This document shows, piece by piece, positions 7,332 through 13,424 of a stretch of 64,000 bases of DNA (the first letter of the stretch is position 1; each line of letters starts with the position of its first letter). The notes under the pieces were generated by a model. The model saw only the letters and a program-made list of their open reading frames with translations. It made no database searches and was not told where the DNA came from. Source of the DNA: Methanobrevibacter ruminantium. Lineage in GTDB: Archaea > Methanobacteriota > Methanobacteria > Methanobacteriales > Methanobacteriaceae. The DNA is taken from NCBI GenBank assembly GCA_004553595.1, contig SFKZ01000002.1:62001-126000 (forward strand), given 5' to 3'. A program made the translations under genes and the position numbers.

Positions 7332-7486
7332 ATGTACTCACCTATCCTTTTGAACCTGACTTCATAATCATATGGCAGAATATCCAAAGCCATGAGAACA
7401 TCCTCCAGTTCCTCGGATATGGCCTTATGGTCATCACCAGGAACACATTTCACATGGATCATAACATTAAAGCAATTGGTTTTCAT
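7328..7486 (-). CDS. Hypothetical protein, 52 aa
   Basis: Starts at ATG 7486 in an ATGA overlap with the HNH frame and ends in an ATGA overlap with the 34-residue gene. It contains FNVMIHVKCVPGDD and then an acidic helix (SEELEDVL). The pattern resembles a small ferredoxin-like fold, but that is only an impression. Confidence 0.5.
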   Translation of the reverse strand: MKTNCFNVMIHVKCVPGDDHKAISEELEDVLMALDILPYDYEVRFKRIGEYI

Positions 7487-7899
7487 AATTCATTCCACCT
7501 TAAACCTCTTCTGTCAATGTAATGGAAAATACTGGAGACATTGCTGTATCCTAATTCATCAGCAATGCTCTGCATGGTTCTGCCTTTATTCTTTTCAGCT
7601 GATAGGAAGGTTACTCCTCCTGCCTTGTCGATACGGCCATTACCCCAATTGGGATTATTGATCCTGTTGAAATGCAGCTTATGATGGCTGCTCTTTGAGA
7701 GCAAGAGTAGGTTTTCTGGACTGCAGTTTGTTTTGTCATTGTCCAAATGGTGAACGTGGAATCCTTCTGGTATTGGTCCAAAATGTTCTTCATACACTAA
7801 CCGATGCAATAACTTGCCCTGGTTGATTCCAGAGCTGATTTGATAGTAGCTGTCTTTTCGTTGGTAAGCGTTTCCAAATTTAGTTTACATATTATTCAT
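7483..7899 (-). pseudogene. HNH endonuclease interrupted by an in-frame TAA at codon 5
   Basis: The natural start is ATG 7899, which overlaps the upstream stop as ATGA. Codons read Met-Asn-Asn-Met, then TAA at 7885-7887, then TKFGNAYQRKDSYYQIS in the same frame. This segment aligns with the intact N-terminus (IQTKYGSANLTADGYYMIT) of the HNH gene at 10073, so codon 5 looks like a nonsense mutation. Downstream, FHVHHLDNDKTN and LLLSKSSHHKLH form the HNH site, and a C-terminal helix-turn-helix-like segment (MQSIADELGYSNVSSIF) follows. Only a TTG at 7809 could restart translation, which would lose about 30 residues. Confidence 0.75.
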
Positions 7900-8051
7900 T
7901 CCCCATTCATTGCTATCTTTTCAAGACTTTCAGAAATCGCTCCCAATAAAGTCAATAAATGCAATCTGAAAACATGATCATCTTCTAACATTAACTTATC
8001 ATAGGATTCATAAAAATCCATAACTAAATCATCATATACTATCTGTGCCAT
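7896..8051 (-). CDS. Hypothetical protein, 51 aa (first gene of left operon)
   Basis: Helical, acidic protein starting MAQIVYDDLVMDFYESYDK. A GGTGAT site precedes ATG 8051 and the stop overlaps the HNH start. It is the first gene after the repeat-rich region 8090-8309 and so probably opens the leftward transcript that runs to about 1295. Function unknown. Confidence 0.55.
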   Translation of the reverse strand: MAQIVYDDLVMDFYESYDKLMLEDDHVFRLHLLTLLGAISESLEKIAMNGE

Positions 8052-8089
8052 ATCACATCACCTTTAAATTTACTTCGTTATACCATTCG

Positions 8090-8166
8090 TATATAATATA
8101 ATAATAATAATAATAAATTATAATAAAATAATAATAATAATAAAATTATTAATAATATAATAATAA
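8090..8166. repeat. AAT/ATA low-complexity tract
   Basis: About 75 bases made almost only of ATA and AAT units. It lies between the 8051 start and the repeat array, and is a likely melted or promoter region for the leftward transcript. Confidence 0.6.
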
Positions 8167-8167
8167 T

Positions 8168-8309
8168 GTAAAACAATTAATGTAATACAATTGTACGAAA
8201 GTATATTCTAAAAAAAAATGTTTTACAGTTTTACACAAAATGTTTTACGTAAAACATTTGATTTTAACAAACCATCTTCGCCAAAATGTAAAACATTCAT
8301 TGTAAAACA
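8168..8309. repeat. Array of TGTTTTAC/GTAAAACA elements
   Basis: GTAAAACA occurs at 8168-8175, 8288-8295 and 8302-8309, and TGTTTTAC at 8219-8226. A partial copy (GTTTTACA) is at 8228-8235, and a perfect palindrome TGTTTTACGTAAAACA is at 8241-8256. The array lies between a ribbon-helix-helix-type gene (8311) and the leftward operon (8051). Inferred: operator sites for that regulator, or iterons of a replication origin. Confidence 0.65.
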
Positions 8310-8310
8310 T

Positions 8311-8856
8311 TTAGCTTACCACCTCAGACAACAACAATTCCTTGAACTCTCTCCACTTCAAACCTTTACCAAACTCTGAATAAACATTCCGGACAAACTC
8401 CCCATTCAAGCTGATAAAAACATCTAAAGCTTCACCAGGAGTAGTGTTCTTACCTACAATCAACTCTTTTTTATCATCATACACCGGTTTGATTCTACCA
8501 ATAGCCTCTTTAAGGTCATCACTCAAAACACTATTTGGGTCTGGAGCAATACTCATAATCTCAATAGGAGATTCTTTAACTTCAGGATATTTCCCTTTTT
8601 CCTGAATGAGATCATCAATCAATTTCTCTTTATGCTCAATCTCTAATTGAACCTCGCATTCAACTTTTTTAAGCTTGTTAAGTTCAATCTCTTCCAAATC
8701 TTGTTTTATTTCGAGTCTCCTTCTAGGATTCTTGCTATAATACTCATTCACAAACCATTCGATTGCTTCTGCAGCATTATAACCTGTTTTCATTAATTTG
8801 TGTTTTGTTGATTCATGTAACCTTGCAGTTACTTGAGCTCCTTTTTTAAATTGCAT
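8311..8856 (-). CDS. Ribbon-helix-helix-like DNA-binding protein
   Basis: 181 residues. The N-terminus (VTARLHESTKHKLMKTGYN, then AAEAIEWFVNEYY) has the strand-helix-helix pattern of ribbon-helix-helix/CopG proteins. A coiled coil covers about 50-90, and a conserved-looking C-terminal domain covers about 95-181. The gene ends one base from the TGTTTTAC array, which makes autoregulation or origin binding attractive but unproven. Its ATG at 8856 lies inside the last codons of the SWIM frame, so the two are translationally linked. Confidence 0.6.
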   Translation of the reverse strand: MQFKKGAQVTARLHESTKHKLMKTGYNAAEAIEWFVNEYYSKNPRRRLEIKQDLEEIELNKLKKVECEVQLEIEHKEKLIDDLIQEKGKYPEVKESPIEIMSIAPDPNSVLSDDLKEAIGRIKPVYDDKKELIVGKNTTPGEALDVFISLNGEFVRNVYSEFGKGLKWREFKELLLSEVVS

Positions 8857-9088
8857 CTAAAGACCCTCCTAATGCTTTTCGGATGTGCTTGCAATGGTTG
8901 TCAGTATCTTCTAAACTTGCACATCCGTAAGGTCCTGATTGTTTCCTGAACTTGAAGTCAGGACAATCACATTTTACTGTCCCTTCTTCATGATCTACTT
9001 GTACTAGATATTCAGTGTGTTTCTCGTCATTGTAGACGAGCCAATCTGAGAATATTTCGCTTTGAAAAATTAGTGCAGAGGCGATTAT
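8846..9088 (-). CDS. SWIM zinc finger protein, apparent ATA start
   Basis: An 80-codon frame with VKCDCPDFKFR and then NHCKHIRKAL, the C-x-C ... C-x-H signature of SWIM zinc fingers, which bind DNA or proteins. The frame contains no ATG, GTG or TTG between its upstream stop and the motif. A perfect GGAGGTGAT site lies 3 bases before ATA at 9088, which overlaps the TAA of the upstream gene. Inferred: initiation at AUA, or loss of an ATG. The C-terminus overlaps the start of the ribbon-helix-helix gene. Confidence 0.65.
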   Translation of the reverse strand: MIASALIFQSEIFSDWLVYNDEKHTEYLVQVDHEEGTVKCDCPDFKFRKQSGPYGCASLEDTDNHCKHIRKALGGSLDAI

Positions 9089-9270
9089 AGAATCACCTCC
9101 TCATAACATTCTCTTTCACCATCATAGACAAGGATTAGTTTTTCTGCACCTGATAGGTGCTTGTAATCCTTGAGTATTCTTTTCCTTTCCTTTCGGTTAT
9201 TGGTGTCTAGGAGTAAGGAGCCTGCGAGGAGAGTTCCGTCCTCTTTGACTCCTTTGTATTGCTTTCTCAT
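9085..9270 (-). CDS. Hypothetical protein, 61 aa
   Basis: Basic, mixed alpha/beta protein (RKQYKGVKEDGTLLAGSLL). ATG 9270 overlaps the stop of the ATPase gene as ATGA, and its own stop overlaps the SWIM frame. Being between an ATPase and a SWIM protein suggests a place in viral DNA metabolism. No recognised family. Confidence 0.55.
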   Translation of the reverse strand: MRKQYKGVKEDGTLLAGSLLLDTNNRKERKRILKDYKHLSGAEKLILVYDGERECYEEVIL

Positions 9271-10061
9271 GCTAACACCTTTTCAATCTCTGCTAATATT
9301 GCAGGACATTCATCATCATTCAAAACTCTTGTATCTACTAATTCCTTTAGTTTGAGTTTTGCCATTAGAATATTCCTTTGTGGCAGTTCTGCTATGATGG
9401 AATCTGCTATTTCTTTGCTTGATTCAAACATTACAGGTTCTTTAGGTTTAGGTTCTGGTGCCTTTACCTTTTGAGGTTTAGGTGGAAGTGGGGTTTCATC
9501 TACAGGTTTAGATGTAGCTTCTCTGAATTTCTCCACTTCATAACCATACTTCCCATCAGCATCAATAAAGCAATGATATTTCTCATTGACAATGCTGTTG
9601 ACCTTAATAATCAACTTGTTTGATTGGAAATCTTCATTGCAAACAACTCTTAAATCTGCTTGACCTATGAATATTATGTTTTTTCCGCTTGCACGGATTG
9701 CCTTGAGTATCTGTTTGAAACGGTCATTACGTACTTCATACTTCTTGATACCTGGGTCTTTACTGACTAACATTTCAATGAGTGATGAAACTCCATCAAG
9801 TATGATGGTGTCGTAATCGCTTTTTCCGATATGTTGAATCGCTTCCTTGATTGCATTGAATGTTTTAATGTCATTGGTAAAGGTTAGATCCAATATGTCA
9901 CAGTCAGTATAGTTTGTGTCATCGATGTCGATTACGATAGGGTTTAACCCATGTTCTTTACAATACTCTGCAGCAAATGTTGATTTGCCTGTACCATCAT
10001 TACCATAAACTAATATTTTTTTGGCATCGTCGATGCCTCTTTTTTTTAATTTAAATGCCAT
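9267..10061 (-). CDS. RecA-like phage ATPase (AAA_24/Sak4-type)
   Basis: 264 residues. The Walker A is GNDGTGKST (residues 20-28, Lys26) and the Walker B is TIILDGVSS (Asp89). The region FIGQADLRV carries a sensor-like polar residue, and residues about 190-215 are a Pro/Lys-rich linker to a small helical C-terminal domain. Known: this family (PF13479) provides single-strand annealing or recombination functions in phages. It is flanked by an HNH gene and a SWIM gene in one leftward operon, fitting replication or recombination. GGGGAT precedes ATG 10061. Confidence 0.8.
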   Translation of the reverse strand: MAFKLKKRGIDDAKKILVYGNDGTGKSTFAAEYCKEHGLNPIVIDIDDTNYTDCDILDLTFTNDIKTFNAIKEAIQHIGKSDYDTIILDGVSSLIEMLVSKDPGIKKYEVRNDRFKQILKAIRASGKNIIFIGQADLRVVCNEDFQSNKLIIKVNSIVNEKYHCFIDADGKYGYEVEKFREATSKPVDETPLPPKPQKVKAPEPKPKEPVMFESSKEIADSIIAELPQRNILMAKLKLKELVDTRVLNDDECPAILAEIEKVLA

Positions 10062-10072
10062 AAGATATCCCC

Positions 10073-10462
10073 TTAATATGTGTTGATTTCATCCGCCATC
10101 ATTTCTAACATTTCTTTATAGAAAGACCGTTTCATTCTTTGAGCATCCCACCTTAAGGACCGTACCCTTCTACCTCTTGCGAATCCATTTTTTATTACTC
10201 TTGCATTTTCTTTACGGACTGCACTTTCATGTTTTGTTGGATGTTCTCTTCGAGATAAAAGTTCTAAATTATCAATGCAATTGTTTAGTTTATTTCCATC
10301 TTTATGGTGTATGATTGCCCAAGGGCAGATAGTTACTCCGTGATGTTCTTCATAAATTAAACGATGCACAAATTTTCTGAAGTTTCCTTCTTTTACTGAA
10401 GTGATCATATAATAACCATCAGCAGTGAGATTTGCACTGCCATATTTTGTTTGTATGCTCAT
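10073..10462 (-). CDS. HNH endonuclease
   Basis: 129 residues from ATG 10462 (GAGGTGG upstream; an earlier TTG at 10477 is less likely). Residues about 37-75 contain VHRLIYEEHHG, IIHHKDGNKLNN and LLSRREHPTKHE, an HNH nuclease core, followed by a basic tail. It lacks the NUMOD repeats of the 2468 protein. It is a paralogue of the broken HNH gene at 7483, sharing the TKxG start and the HRLxYEEH segment. Likely a free-standing homing endonuclease. Confidence 0.8.
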   Translation of the reverse strand: MSIQTKYGSANLTADGYYMITSVKEGNFRKFVHRLIYEEHHGVTICPWAIIHHKDGNKLNNCIDNLELLSRREHPTKHESAVRKENARVIKNGFARGRRVRSLRWDAQRMKRSFYKEMLEMMADEINTY

Positions 10463-10473
10463 ATGGTCCCACC

Positions 10474-10635
10474 TCAAAAGAATCCGAAAGTTTGAGGAAT
10501 TACTAAAAATGCGATTAGGAAGAATAGGAACCCCAGGAATGTAATGAATACTAATTGCATTACGCTAATGGTTAATTGCTGTTCCAATACTTCATTAGCA
10601 TTGCATTTGCCTAATCTTGCAGGTTTAGAGGTCAT
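10474..10635 (-). CDS. Small single-span membrane protein, 52 aa
   Basis: Start at ATG 10635 with AGGAGG 6 bases upstream. Residues about 25-47 are a single hydrophobic span (VFITFLGFLFFLIAFLV), and the N-terminal half is soluble. It overlaps the 10625 gene by 11 bases. Function unknown. Confidence 0.6.
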   Translation of the reverse strand: MTSKPARLGKCNANEVLEQQLTISVMQLVFITFLGFLFFLIAFLVIPQTFGFF

Positions 10636-10762
10636 CGTATTCCTCCTTGCATTGGCCACATTCTACACAGAGGACATCCTCATCGCCATCTTGGTAGAGA
10701 CAGTATTCGTTGAGGTACTCTTCTAATTCATGATTAGGTTCTAACCTATGACTGAAGATCAT
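10625..10762 (-). CDS. 45-residue acidic zinc-binding protein
   Basis: Starts at ATG 10762 in an ATGA overlap with the upstream gene. Residues 20-40 contain CLYQDGDED and VLCVECGQCKEE, a likely metal site. No recognised family. Confidence 0.55.
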   Translation of the reverse strand: MIFSHRLEPNHELEEYLNEYCLYQDGDEDVLCVECGQCKEEYDDL

Positions 10763-10893
10763 GCTTCCACCTCAGGTTTGGAGGTTGTATCAAAACGAGT
10801 TACGTTCCTTAATGCAGCGAGTGCATGTAAGGCTCTTTGGTATTCGGCGTATTCCTCGAAGTTGAGGAGTACTCCTTCGTCTAAAAATTTCAT
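10759..10893 (-). CDS. Hypothetical protein, 44 aa (first gene of operon)
   Basis: Helical protein (MKFLDEGVLLNFEEYAEYQR). GGTGA lies 6 bases before ATG 10893, and that site is part of a 15-base motif repeated at 11473. This gene opens the leftward replication-type operon running to at least 8311. Function unknown. Confidence 0.55.
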   Translation of the reverse strand: MKFLDEGVLLNFEEYAEYQRALHALAALRNVTRFDTTSKPEVEA

Positions 10894-10960
10894 TTTTGTT
10901 TCACCGTCCTTGGGAATAGTTTTATTTGCAGTTGCCGCTGCAAGGTAAACTTTCCTGTAA
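10894..10960 (-). promoter_or_regulatory. Structured 5' leader: CGGCAA-loop hairpin plus shared 15-base motif
   Basis: On the minus strand a TATA-like TTTATATA lies near 10980-10990. It is followed by a perfect hairpin (TTGCAG/CTGCAA, loop CGGCAA, 10926-10943) and the motif CCCAAGGACGGTGAA (10900-10914), whose end is the ribosome binding site of the 10893 gene. Loop and motif both recur at 11473-11571. Inferred: a cis-acting RNA or DNA control element. Confidence 0.5.
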
Positions 10961-11091
10961 TACTATGTTTGTTTTACTAGTATATAAAAGTATCTATTTT
11001 ATATCTTTTTTATATATACTTATATGTATATTTTATATATATTAAAATACATAACTAATATTATAAAAAACACATATAAGGGAGTATGATC

Positions 11092-11271
11092 ATGTTTAAG
11101 TTTAAATCAAAAATAGGATTTGCAAATCCTAAATCAAAATCATTGAAAGTCGGCTTACCTAAACAGATTGCAGAATTTTTGGAAGTCGCTCCAGGTGACA
11201 CTATGGAATGGATTGTTGAAACAGCTGAAGACAATTCCATAAAAATCGTTGTAAGTAAGCACAAAGAATAA
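11092..11271 (+). CDS. AbrB/SpoVT-type DNA-binding protein
   Basis: 59 residues from ATG 11092 (GGGAG 7 bases upstream; ATG 11086 is too close to it). The sequence LKVGLPKQIAEFLEVAPGDTM followed by an Ile/Val strand matches the swapped-hairpin AbrB fold (K-x-x-x-x-P-K ... L-x-x-x-x-G-D). Such proteins are dimeric transcription regulators and are common antitoxin-like repressors. It is the only plus-strand gene in the provirus and is divergent from the operon starting at 10893, so it is a good candidate for the switch controlling that operon. No toxin gene follows it. Confidence 0.75.
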   Translation: MFKFKSKIGFANPKSKSLKVGLPKQIAEFLEVAPGDTMEWIVETAEDNSIKIVVSKHKE

Positions 11272-11910
11272 ATTTTTTTTAAAAATAGTATTTGTTTTAT
11301 ATTATACGAACTGTTTAAAATTTTGTAAAAAGCATTCGCTAAACCTTTAAAATTGCCAATGCGAAACTCTTTAAACTCTATTTTATATTTAAACAACTTT
11401 AAAGCATTTTTTAAAGTAAAGTATAAATATATATAACAATCATATATAATATTGTCGCAGATAATAATAATATTCACCGTCCTTGGGGTTTACTATTTTT
11501 ATACTGTCGACACTGGTTGATGGTTAAGTTATGTCTGTTGCCGCAGCATAATTTAACCGCTTGAAACCAGTATTTAACTATTTTTCTTATAAACTAATTT
11601 TTATCATTCTTAATATATAACAGTATACATTTTCTTTTTTTAGATCCCTTGCCAAATTGAATACTATTCAATTGACAACCTCGGCAATCTTATTTTTAAA
11701 CACCGTATTATATTTATTTTACGATAAAGAGAGCATATGAAAACTATTATAGAGATAATGCTCAACTGAGGACTGTTCAGAAAAATAGTGAAAAGTTTGA
11801 ACAATTAAAAGTTTGAAAAATAGAAATGCATGGGATTTATTTTTTAATGTTCAACTCCCATACTGAAAATATTGAACAGTCATATAAAAATGTAAAATAA
11901 AAAAGTAGAA
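11272..11910. other. 640-base convergent intergenic region with structured elements
   Basis: No gene supported. Long frames on the minus strand here are AT-rich and lack motifs. The region holds a nested hairpin (11503-11577), a 19-base palindrome AATTGAATACTATTCAATT (11655-11673) inside TTGCC/GGCAA arms (11649-11687), and an inverted repeat GACTGTTCA/TGAACAGTC about 95 bases apart near 11772 and 11873. It also carries TTACGATAA (11719-11727) and TGAAAACTA (11738-11746). It could contain a small RNA or a replication origin. Confidence 0.45.
11473..11577 (-). ncRNA. Candidate structured RNA with CGGCAA loop
   Basis: On the minus strand ACTGGTT (11571-11565) pairs with AACCAGT (11518-11512). 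Inside it GGTTAA pairs with TTAACC, TTATG with CATAA and CTG with CAG, closing on the loop CGGCAA. A second stem (GTCGACAG with CTGCGAC) encloses CCCCAAGGACGGTGAA. A TTTATAA box lies about 25 bases upstream. The loop and the 15-base motif match the leader at 10894-10960. No coding gene follows closely, so an independent RNA is possible. Confidence 0.4.
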
Positions 11911-12420
11911 TTATTCCTGATGCAAATAACTATGCATCAAGTTCCTGAATTTTTCGGATTTTGTCTCTCCAGGAACCTTTTCCATACGCTCCATCATAGA
12001 CAATGAAACTTTCAAATTTAATTTCTCTGTCTTGAATGCGTAATCCTCTATTTTTTCATGATACAATAGGAATAGGTAGTCAAACAGTTCTTTCATCACT
12101 TCAGCTTCAGAAAGGCCAGATTCCCTTAATCTGTTAAGGGCTTCCAAAGCCTCATCAAAGATTTCCTCTTCCTTATAGTACATTTCAGTACTACAGGAAT
12201 AACCCATTCCTCCGAAGATGCTGCTAATCATATAACCGAAACTCAATTGTTCGGATTGAGTTAATCCATACTCATGCCCATATTTTTGAGCATAAGCGTT
12301 CAATTGTGAAGCAATATCCTCTTCATAGTAAGGCATACCACGTTCAACTGCAAATTTCTTTAGCTCTTCATAATCAATATTTTTATTAATATTTTCTAAT
12401 TTATTATCTTCAAAAAACAT
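11911..12420 (-). CDS. Hypothetical protein with RHH-like C-terminus
   Basis: 169 residues. Residues 1-125 are helical and acidic. The C-terminus (LNLKVSLSMMERMEKVPG, then KSEKFRNLMHSYL) has the strand-helix-helix pattern of a ribbon-helix-helix DNA-binding domain. GGAGG precedes ATG 12420. It lies 27 bases downstream of the 12448 gene and is likely co-transcribed with it. The TTACGATAA elements on both sides of this pair may be its targets. No named family recognised. Confidence 0.5.
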   Translation of the reverse strand: MFFEDNKLENINKNIDYEELKKFAVERGMPYYEEDIASQLNAYAQKYGHEYGLTQSEQLSFGYMISSIFGGMGYSCSTEMYYKEEEIFDEALEALNRLRESGLSEAEVMKELFDYLFLLYHEKIEDYAFKTEKLNLKVSLSMMERMEKVPGETKSEKFRNLMHSYLHQE

Positions 12421-12447
12421 AACAATTCCTCCAAAAATAAAAAGGGA

Positions 12448-13110
12448 TTATTGGAACAGCTCCAAAGCACCCTTAACATTATAATTATCAAATAATTCCA
12501 CCATTTTGAATAATTTTTCATCCACTTTTTCTCCAGCATCACGAGGGCCATCAACATAGGCCGCAACCAAATGATCCATATCATCAGAAAGATATACATT
12601 GTCATTATCCTCATCAGAAAAACCATGCTCAACAATCTCATCAACAATACTATCAAGAATATCCTCGCTTAATGATGAATTGAAGCATTTGTTGACATAC
12701 TCATGATACTCACCGAACTCATGAGTCAACTCTTTATCAAGCTCTTCAAATTCATCTACATCAGGATTAATCCTTTCAAGGATTTGAGACCTAATATGGT
12801 CTTCAATGTAATCTGATTCGTGAACATACTCATTTAATGATTCTGCCATGCATTCATCATAAGGACAGTCATCAGTACCACAGTTTTCACAGGATTCACA
12901 ACCGTTCCAAACCTCCCAATCAAAATTATTAGGGATGCTGAATACAAGAATGTTCTCTTCAATGGTATCCTGGCTTAATGATTCATTACCAAAATATGAA
13001 TGAACCCAAAACTCTTCTTTTTCAATATTGAAATATATATCTCTATTATGGCCGACTTGTTCAAAAGTTACAACTTCACTTACGAATTTTTCAAAATCTT
13101 TTCCGAACAT
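12448..13110 (-). CDS. Acidic protein with cysteine cluster
   Basis: 220 residues, strongly acidic. Residues about 69-90 carry NGCESCENCG, DDCPYDEC, five or six cysteines that could form a zinc or iron-sulphur site. The rest is helical with many Asp/Glu. The highly acidic composition is reminiscent of DNA-mimic proteins, but that is speculation. AAAGGAG precedes ATG 13110 and is part of a 16-base repeat. Confidence 0.5.
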   Translation of the reverse strand: MFGKDFEKFVSEVVTFEQVGHNRDIYFNIEKEEFWVHSYFGNESLSQDTIEENILVFSIPNNFDWEVWNGCESCENCGTDDCPYDECMAESLNEYVHESDYIEDHIRSQILERINPDVDEFEELDKELTHEFGEYHEYVNKCFNSSLSEDILDSIVDEIVEHGFSDEDNDNVYLSDDMDHLVAAYVDGPRDAGEKVDEKLFKMVELFDNYNVKGALELFQ

Positions 13111-13121
13111 TTTTATTTTCT

Positions 13122-13263
13122 CCTTTACGATAATTTTGTACCTCTTTAGGTAATACTATATTTGGGGATACTACTATATAAACTTATCGGTTAAATTGTG
13201 TAAAAAAAGGAGGAAAAAGCACAATAAAAAAAAAGATTTAAAAACAAAAAATTATCGTAAAGG
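13122..13263. repeat. 16-base inverted repeat framing a divergent promoter region
   Basis: CCTTTACGATAATTTT (13122-13137) and its exact reverse complement AAAATTATCGTAAAGG (13248-13263) flank about 110 AT-rich bases with a TATATAAA box. In each outward direction the repeat ends in a ribosome-binding-like sequence: AAAGGAG before ATG 13110, and AAAGGGGTGAT on the plus strand before a 13-codon TTG frame. The core TTACGATAA recurs at 11719. Likely operator or duplicated leader. Confidence 0.55.
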
Positions 13264-13362
13264 GGTGATAAATTTGAGGTTAAATCTACAAAATTGCACC
13301 TTTCCTCCAATATAATATTCTAAATTATAACATATATAAAATTAACTCTTGAAAAAGAATAG
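13264..13362. other. AT-rich spacer with a possible 13-codon plus-strand ORF
   Basis: After GGGGTGAT a TTG codon near 13274 opens a 13-codon frame ending in TAA. Nothing further downstream on that strand looks coding, so this may be a remnant or leader peptide. No other feature seen. Confidence 0.3.
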
Positions 13363-13395
13363 AGGCCAATTTTCCATTCTCTGGAATCATGGCCT
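13363..13395 (-). terminator. Hairpin terminator after the 13425 gene
   Basis: AGGCCA/TGGCCT with an inner TTCCA/TGGAA stem, followed on the minus strand by CTATTCTTTTTC. It lies 30 bases past the stop at 13425. Confidence 0.6.
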
Positions 13396-13424
13396 ACTTG
13401 AGTATTCAATAAAATCAATTAAAT

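Noticed and set aside
8090..8166. Possible CRISPR-like repeat tract
   Set aside because: It is simple AAT/ATA sequence with no unit of 25-40 bases and no spacers. No CRISPR array or cas gene was seen in the window.
11061..11477. 138-codon minus-strand frame starting GTG over the AbrB gene
   Set aside because: It is antisense to the well-supported AbrB gene, is rich in Ile/Lys/Phe as expected of AT-rich noise, and has no motif. Its apparent ribosome site is part of the repeated 15-base motif.
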